From assembly GCA_028701945.1 (NCBI GenBank), contig JAQVPT010000125.1, positions 1 to 9,526 of the forward strand: a DNA stretch of 9,526 bases, given 5' to 3'. Positions within the stretch are counted from its first letter, which is position 1; each line of letters starts with the position of its first letter. The notes below the pieces were generated by a model. The model did no database searches and had not been told where the DNA came from. It saw only the letters and a list, made by a program, of their open reading frames with translations. Below, piece by piece: positions 6,687 through 9,526 of this stretch. Origin of the DNA: Bacteroidales bacterium (lineage in GTDB: Bacteria > Bacteroidota > Bacteroidia > Bacteroidales > ML635J-15). Both the position numbers and the translations under genes were made by a program.

Positions 6687-7082
6687 ATGTTATTAAAAAA
6701 TGAAGTGGTAGAGATTTTTAATGGTGAAATGTGTCATCAATTTGCAACAGCATCAATTGATGGAATTCCAAATATTTGTAATGTCGGAGCTAAATTTATA
6801 CGAGAGGATGGTAAAATTGTTGTGGTTGATAATTATATGAATAAGACCCTTTCAAATCTTAAAGAAAATCCGGAAGTTTCAATACTTATAAGACAAGGAA
6901 GAGAATCTTACCAGATAAAAGGTACGGCAATTTATCTCACAGAAGGAAAAGAATATGAAGAAGCTTATAAATGGATGAAAGCGATAGGTGATAAATATCC
7001 TGCTAGAGGTGCAATAATTATTACAGTACATTCGGTTTATAATTCTATAACTGGACCAACTGCTGGAGATAAAGTACAGTAA
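6687..7082 (+). CDS. Pyridoxamine 5'-phosphate oxidase-like flavin-binding protein
   Basis: The 131-residue cytosolic protein is a single FMN-binding split-barrel domain of the PNPOx-like superfamily. It shows HQFATASIDGIPNICNVGAK (17-36), DNYMNKTLSNLKENPEVSIL (48-67, the usual flavin-phosphate contact region), YQIKGTAIYLTEG (75-87), and the closing SVYNSITGPTAGDKV (116-130), which resembles the VY-x-x-x-PGP-x-AG ending of small family members common in clostridia and methanogens. Such proteins bind FMN or sometimes F420 and act as oxidoreductases of often unknown substrate; true PNP oxidase is longer (about 210 residues), so vitamin B6 synthesis is not implied. The gene shares a likely transcript with the lipocalin upstream. 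Its strong ribosome site and clostridia-like ending hint at transfer between phyla, but this is only inference. Confidence 0.88.
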   Translation: MLLKNEVVEIFNGEMCHQFATASIDGIPNICNVGAKFIREDGKIVVVDNYMNKTLSNLKENPEVSILIRQGRESYQIKGTAIYLTEGKEYEEAYKWMKAIGDKYPARGAIIITVHSVYNSITGPTAGDKVQ

Positions 7083-7130
7083 ATTTGATGGCTGTTAGTA
7101 TGAAAATATAATCACTAGATATTGGACAAA

Positions 7131-7595
7131 ATGAAACATTTAATTATAGTTTTAGCAATGTTGTTGCCTTTTGTTGTCGCTAAAGCTCAAAATAAAGTTT
7201 ATAAAGGTAATTCTACCAGTTATTCTGACTGTATTTACACAATTATTGGGTATAAAATTTATCAAGGTAATTCTAAAAGCTATTCCGATTGCAAATATAC
7301 TATTGATGGGAATAAAGTTTATCAAGGAAATTCGACCAGCTACTCTGATTGCCTTTATACAATAAGTGGTGATAAAATTTACATGGGGAACTCAACTAGT
7401 TATTCGGACTGTCTTTATACAATTAGTGGCGGAAAGGTTTACAAAGGAAATTCCACAAGTTATTACGATTGCTTACTTACCTTAGATGGTGAAAAAGTTT
7501 ATCAGGGCAATTCAACTAGTTACTCTAATTGTTTGGCAACATCTGACGGAACATTAAAGCACTCTGTACTTGCCGTATTACTTGGTCCATACTAA
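7131..7595 (+). CDS. Secreted protein of six 20-residue Cys/Tyr-rich repeats, function unknown
   Basis: I do not recognise this family. The ATG at 7131 is chosen over a TTG nine bases upstream (7122) because it gives a clean signal peptide, MKHLIIVLAMLLPFVVAKAQ, with cleavage after the Gln or the preceding Ala. The mature part is nearly all repeat: six contiguous 20-residue units (residues 22-141) of consensus KVYxGNSTSYSDCLYTIxGx, then a 13-residue tail ending LLGPY. Every unit has one Cys at the same place (six in total), the GNS core, and usually three aromatics. The alternation of polar and aromatic residues with a Gly turn suggests one beta-hairpin or solenoid coil per unit, somewhat like choline-binding or YD-type 20-mers, though with different residues. 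The protein is presumably periplasmic or outside the cell, where the cysteines could form disulfides. No partner gene is evident; its neighbours are unrelated. Confidence 0.8.
   Translation: MKHLIIVLAMLLPFVVAKAQNKVYKGNSTSYSDCIYTIIGYKIYQGNSKSYSDCKYTIDGNKVYQGNSTSYSDCLYTISGDKIYMGNSTSYSDCLYTISGGKVYKGNSTSYYDCLLTLDGEKVYQGNSTSYSNCLATSDGTLKHSVLAVLLGPY
7194..7553 (+). repeat. Six tandem 60-bp coding repeats
   Basis: The units start at 7194, 7254, 7314, 7374, 7434 and 7494, all exactly 60 bp and in frame. At DNA level they are well diverged: the Gly of GNS uses GGT, GGT, GGA, GGG, GGA and GGC, and the following Ser uses TCT, TCT, TCG, TCA, TCC and TCA, while the next Ser is always AGT or AGC. The first unit (IIG in place of ISG or IDG) and the last (SNCLATSDG) are the most changed in protein. 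Confidence 0.95.
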
Positions 7596-7674
7596 AATTA
7601 ACCACTAATATTTCATAATCAACATTAAAACAGATACTTATACAAAACCGTTGACCATAATTTCATAAACTTAA

Positions 7675-8298
7675 ATGGAACAAACAGACACAAATAAACC
7701 AGAATTCAATAGTCTTAATGAATTTGCAAAGTCCACAGGAAGGATATTGGAATTTAAAGAGCAAATGTATAATTCATCTAGACCAAATAGATATCCAAAA
7801 TATAGAAATGAAGCTTATATTCCTTATAATTCTGATGCCTCAAGCTATTTTGTTTGTCTTTATGATTCCATGTTCAGGGAGGGCGAATTTTCTGTGTTTT
7901 CAGGAACTTTCATCCCAGTTGCTTTGCCTTTAACGTCAAATTTTAGTATTCGCAAAAGAACAATATTTGATAGTATAAATTCTGTTTTTGGAAAAAAGGA
8001 TTTTAAGACAGGAAATAAAAAATTTGACGCAAAAGTGGTTGCTTCGGGAAATGATAATCACATAATGAAAATATATCTTTCAAATACTAATTTTCAAGAC
8101 AACGTGTTGAAAGCCCTTGAAATTAAACCTACAATCCAGATTTCATTAAATGACATCAATGTCTCATTTGTTCCTGGACTAGAAAATAAATCTCAGTTTT
8201 GCATTTATGACAGACAAGAATGGGTTTTAGATAAAATGCAAATTGAAAATTTATTTAGTCTTATTGAGGATTTTAGAAAGTTGATTAAGAAGATTTAA
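7675..8298 (+). CDS. Uncharacterised cytosolic protein, weakly DUF3137-like
   Basis: This 207-residue protein has no signal peptide or membrane segment, so it is probably cytosolic. I cannot assign a function. An N-terminal region (1-60) is polar with RPNRYPKYRNEAYIPYNSD; the middle has EFSVFSGTFIPVALPL (71-86). The second half runs KFDAKVVASGNDNHIMKIYL, an amphipathic helix to about 149, two strands (TIQISLNDINVSFVPG), and a closing helix rich in Leu, Phe and Lys (189-206). The order of 'FSG-F', a 'Fd-k-v-a-S-x-D' strand, a helix, paired strands and a final helix resembles DUF3137 proteins from memory, where the N-terminal membrane part is usually present; here it is absent. It has no Shine-Dalgarno site, lies 79 bp after the repeat protein, and precedes a 273-bp gap before the methyltransferase. 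It could be free-standing or an accessory protein of that system. Confidence 0.7.
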   Translation: MEQTDTNKPEFNSLNEFAKSTGRILEFKEQMYNSSRPNRYPKYRNEAYIPYNSDASSYFVCLYDSMFREGEFSVFSGTFIPVALPLTSNFSIRKRTIFDSINSVFGKKDFKTGNKKFDAKVVASGNDNHIMKIYLSNTNFQDNVLKALEIKPTIQISLNDINVSFVPGLENKSQFCIYDRQEWVLDKMQIENLFSLIEDFRKLIKKI

Positions 8299-8328
8299 CT
8301 GCTTTTGGTTTTTAATTTTTTTGCAGTT
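8297..8328. repeat. Short inverted repeat at the end of the unknown gene
   Basis: AACTGC (8297-8302) and GCAGTT (8323-8328) flank a 20-base T-rich spacer. It overlaps the stop codon of the gene ending at 8298. It may be a weak terminator, but the loop is long and no T-run follows the second arm, so this is low confidence. Confidence 0.2.
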
Positions 8329-8571
8329 CTAACCCGATACAAGCTGTTCAAAATACAAAAGACATTAGTTTGAAATTTGTAAAAAAATGATAAACTCTAA
8401 AAAATATTTCTAAAGATGTTTTTCTAAATTTGTTAGTAACATTGGCAGTCGGTTATAAAGACAACACTTTTGTATTTTTTTTTATTCCTACAACACATTT
8501 TTTAAGCTATAATACTATAGGATAAAGAAAATAAAGTTTAACTTTGCAAAAATGGGTTTATTAACACATCT
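8299..8571. other. Gap before the methyltransferase
   Basis: These 273 bases hold no gene. They are A/T-rich, include TTTCTAAA twice (near 8408 and 8422), the perfect 5+4+5 palindrome CTATA-ATAC-TATAG at 8507-8520, and a possible -7 box at 8539-8546. This may be a junction with acquired DNA, but no insertion-sequence ends or direct target duplications are visible. Confidence 0.5.
8507..8546 (+). promoter_or_regulatory. Possible promoter and operator of the methyltransferase
   Basis: TAACTTTG (8539-8546) matches the -7 consensus TAnnTTTG exactly, 25 bp before the ATG. No TTG-type -33 box is present. Where that box would be expected lies the palindrome CTATA-ATAC-TATAG (8507-8520), which could be a binding site for a regulator. 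Confidence 0.35.
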
Positions 8572-9526
8572 ATGAAACAATTGCATTACATAGATTTATT
8601 TGCAGGAGCAGGCGGGCTTTCCGAAGGTTTTATCAGAGCTGGATTTACTCCAATTGCTCACGTAGAAATGAATAAAGATGCTTGTGATACTGTAAAAACA
8701 AGAACGGCTTATCATTGGTTAAAAGACAATAAGAAAACAAAAACATATAATGATTATCTGAAATCTGAAATTAAGAGTAAAGAGGAGCTTTGGGAAAAAG
8801 TGCCCGAACACTTAATTAATTCTGTTATCAATAAAGAAATCTCTGAAAAGACTTTACCTGAAATTTTTGCAACAATAGACACTGAATTAAATGGAAGAAA
8901 GGTCGATTTAATTATTGGCGGTCCACCTTGTCAGGCATACTCTGTTGCTGGTAGAGCAAGAGACCCACACGGAATGAAAAGAGACCAAAGGAATTTCTTA
9001 TACAAATATTATGTTGAGTTTTTAAAAAGATACCAGCCTGATATGTTTGTTTTCGAAAACGTACCGGGAATTTTATCGGCAAAAAACGGCATCCATTTAG
9101 AAAACATTTTTAAAGCAGTAAGAAGTGCAGGGTACGAATTAAGCTTACCTCAGAACAAATACAAAATTCTGAATGCCAAAAACTTCAATGTTTTACAAGA
9201 CCGAAAAAGAGTTATCATTATTGGTTGGAAAAAAGAACTGGATTTATCTTACCCAAATTTTGATACAACTGAGCCTAAATACGAAGTGTTGAAAGACTTG
9301 TTTTCAGACCTAAAACCACTAAGAAATGGAGAAGGGACATTAAACGCAGTTGAATATGCTCTACCGATTAACGGATATTTAAAAAATACAAAAATAAGAA
9401 ACGGTTTAAACTTCGTTACCCAACACATTGTTAGGCCAAACAACGATAATGATTTGGAAATATACCGTATTGCTGTTGACCATTGGAACAATGGAAAGCG
9501 ATTGAATTATGCAAATTTACCGCAAC
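8572..9526 (+). CDS. DNA cytosine-5 methyltransferase (N-terminal part, cut by the window edge)
   Basis: The frame runs from ATG 8572 through the right edge with no stop (318 codons seen). It transfers a methyl group from S-adenosylmethionine to C5 of cytosine in a specific DNA site. Motif I, DLFAGAGGLSEGF (8-20), binds the cofactor; motif IV is GGPPCQAYS (116-124) with catalytic Cys120; motif VI is FENVPG (161-166) with Glu162; motif VIII is QDRKRV (209-214). The target recognition domain and motifs IX-X are expected at or beyond the edge, so the recognition site cannot be guessed. The distance from motif I to the catalytic Cys is about 110 residues, some 45 more than in M.HhaI, because of a Lys/Glu-rich, helical-looking insertion at about 40-105. 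No N-terminal helix-turn-helix regulator domain is present. It is most likely part of a restriction-modification system; an orphan methylase is possible. Confidence 0.95.
   Translation, partial: MKQLHYIDLFAGAGGLSEGFIRAGFTPIAHVEMNKDACDTVKTRTAYHWLKDNKKTKTYNDYLKSEIKSKEELWEKVPEHLINSVINKEISEKTLPEIFATIDTELNGRKVDLIIGGPPCQAYSVAGRARDPHGMKRDQRNFLYKYYVEFLKRYQPDMFVFENVPGILSAKNGIHLENIFKAVRSAGYELSLPQNKYKILNAKNFNVLQDRKRVIIIGWKKELDLSYPNFDTTEPKYEVLKDLFSDLKPLRNGEGTLNAVEYALPINGYLKNTKIRNGLNFVTQHIVRPNNDNDLEIYRIAVDHWNNGKRLNYANLPQ

Noticed and set aside
7122..7130. TTG start three codons upstream for the repeat protein
   Set aside because: ATG at 7131 gives a clean signal peptide beginning MKHL; the longer form adds an acidic residue before it and lacks a ribosome site.
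7194..7553. CRISPR array
   Set aside because: The 60-bp periodicity is entirely coding, in frame and without spacers; unit DNA differs at synonymous positions.
6129..8571. Integron cassette array (four small unrelated genes in one direction)
   Set aside because: I found no paired RYYYAAC...GTTRRRY attC cores between the genes, the first two genes are coupled at 24 bp without room for attC, and no integrase is in the window. ATTTAAC at 8293 matches one half only.
9249..9491. Minus-strand 80-codon open frame in the methyltransferase
   Set aside because: It is antisense to the open methyltransferase frame and has no supporting features.

Overview
The window is AT-rich DNA whose genes look like those of a Bacteroidota bacterium, most likely Bacteroidales or a close relative. 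The reasons are: a FatA-type acyl-ACP thioesterase, a secreted GH33 sialidase, a CoA-disulfide-reductase fusion protein, few Shine-Dalgarno sites, and several upstream sequences that fit the Bacteroidota promoter pattern (-7 TAnnTTTG, in one case with a -33 TTTG-like box). The genus cannot be fixed from the sequence alone.

Layout. Bases 1-394 hold no complete gene, only a possible 13-codon tail of an upstream gene and a 60-bp element with 8-bp inverted ends. An acyl-ACP thioesterase (395-1147, +) follows and ends at a strong hairpin terminator. A second, bidirectional hairpin separates it from a convergent two-gene minus-strand operon: a MarR-type regulator (3850-4182) followed 12 bp later by an 825-residue fusion of CoA-disulfide reductase, rhodanese, TusA and DsrE2-like modules (1360-3837). 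A 388-bp divergent intergenic region carries the operon's promoter on one side and a large inverted repeat on the other, in front of a secreted exo-sialidase (4571-5911, +).

Beyond the sialidase stop codon the same frame stays open for another 35 codons, which looks like decayed coding sequence. Then come four short plus-strand genes: a lipocalin lipoprotein (6129-6662), a pyridoxamine-phosphate-oxidase-like flavin protein (6687-7082), a secreted protein made almost entirely of six 20-residue Cys/Tyr-rich repeats (7131-7595), and an unrecognised cytosolic protein (7675-8298). The window ends inside a DNA cytosine-5 methyltransferase (8572 to the edge), which is probably part of a restriction-modification system whose remainder lies to the right.

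How the genes work together. The best-supported functional unit is the MarR/CoADR-Rhd-TusA-DsrE2 operon, probably a regulated persulfide or thiol-redox system with several sulfur carriers on one polypeptide. The lipocalin and flavin-protein genes are 24 bp apart and probably co-transcribed. The rest is a loose mix of accessory genes, and I see no pathway linking them. The most novel-looking item is the six-repeat secreted protein: its repeats keep their amino acids while using nearly every synonymous codon, which points to long-term selection on an uncharacterised fold.
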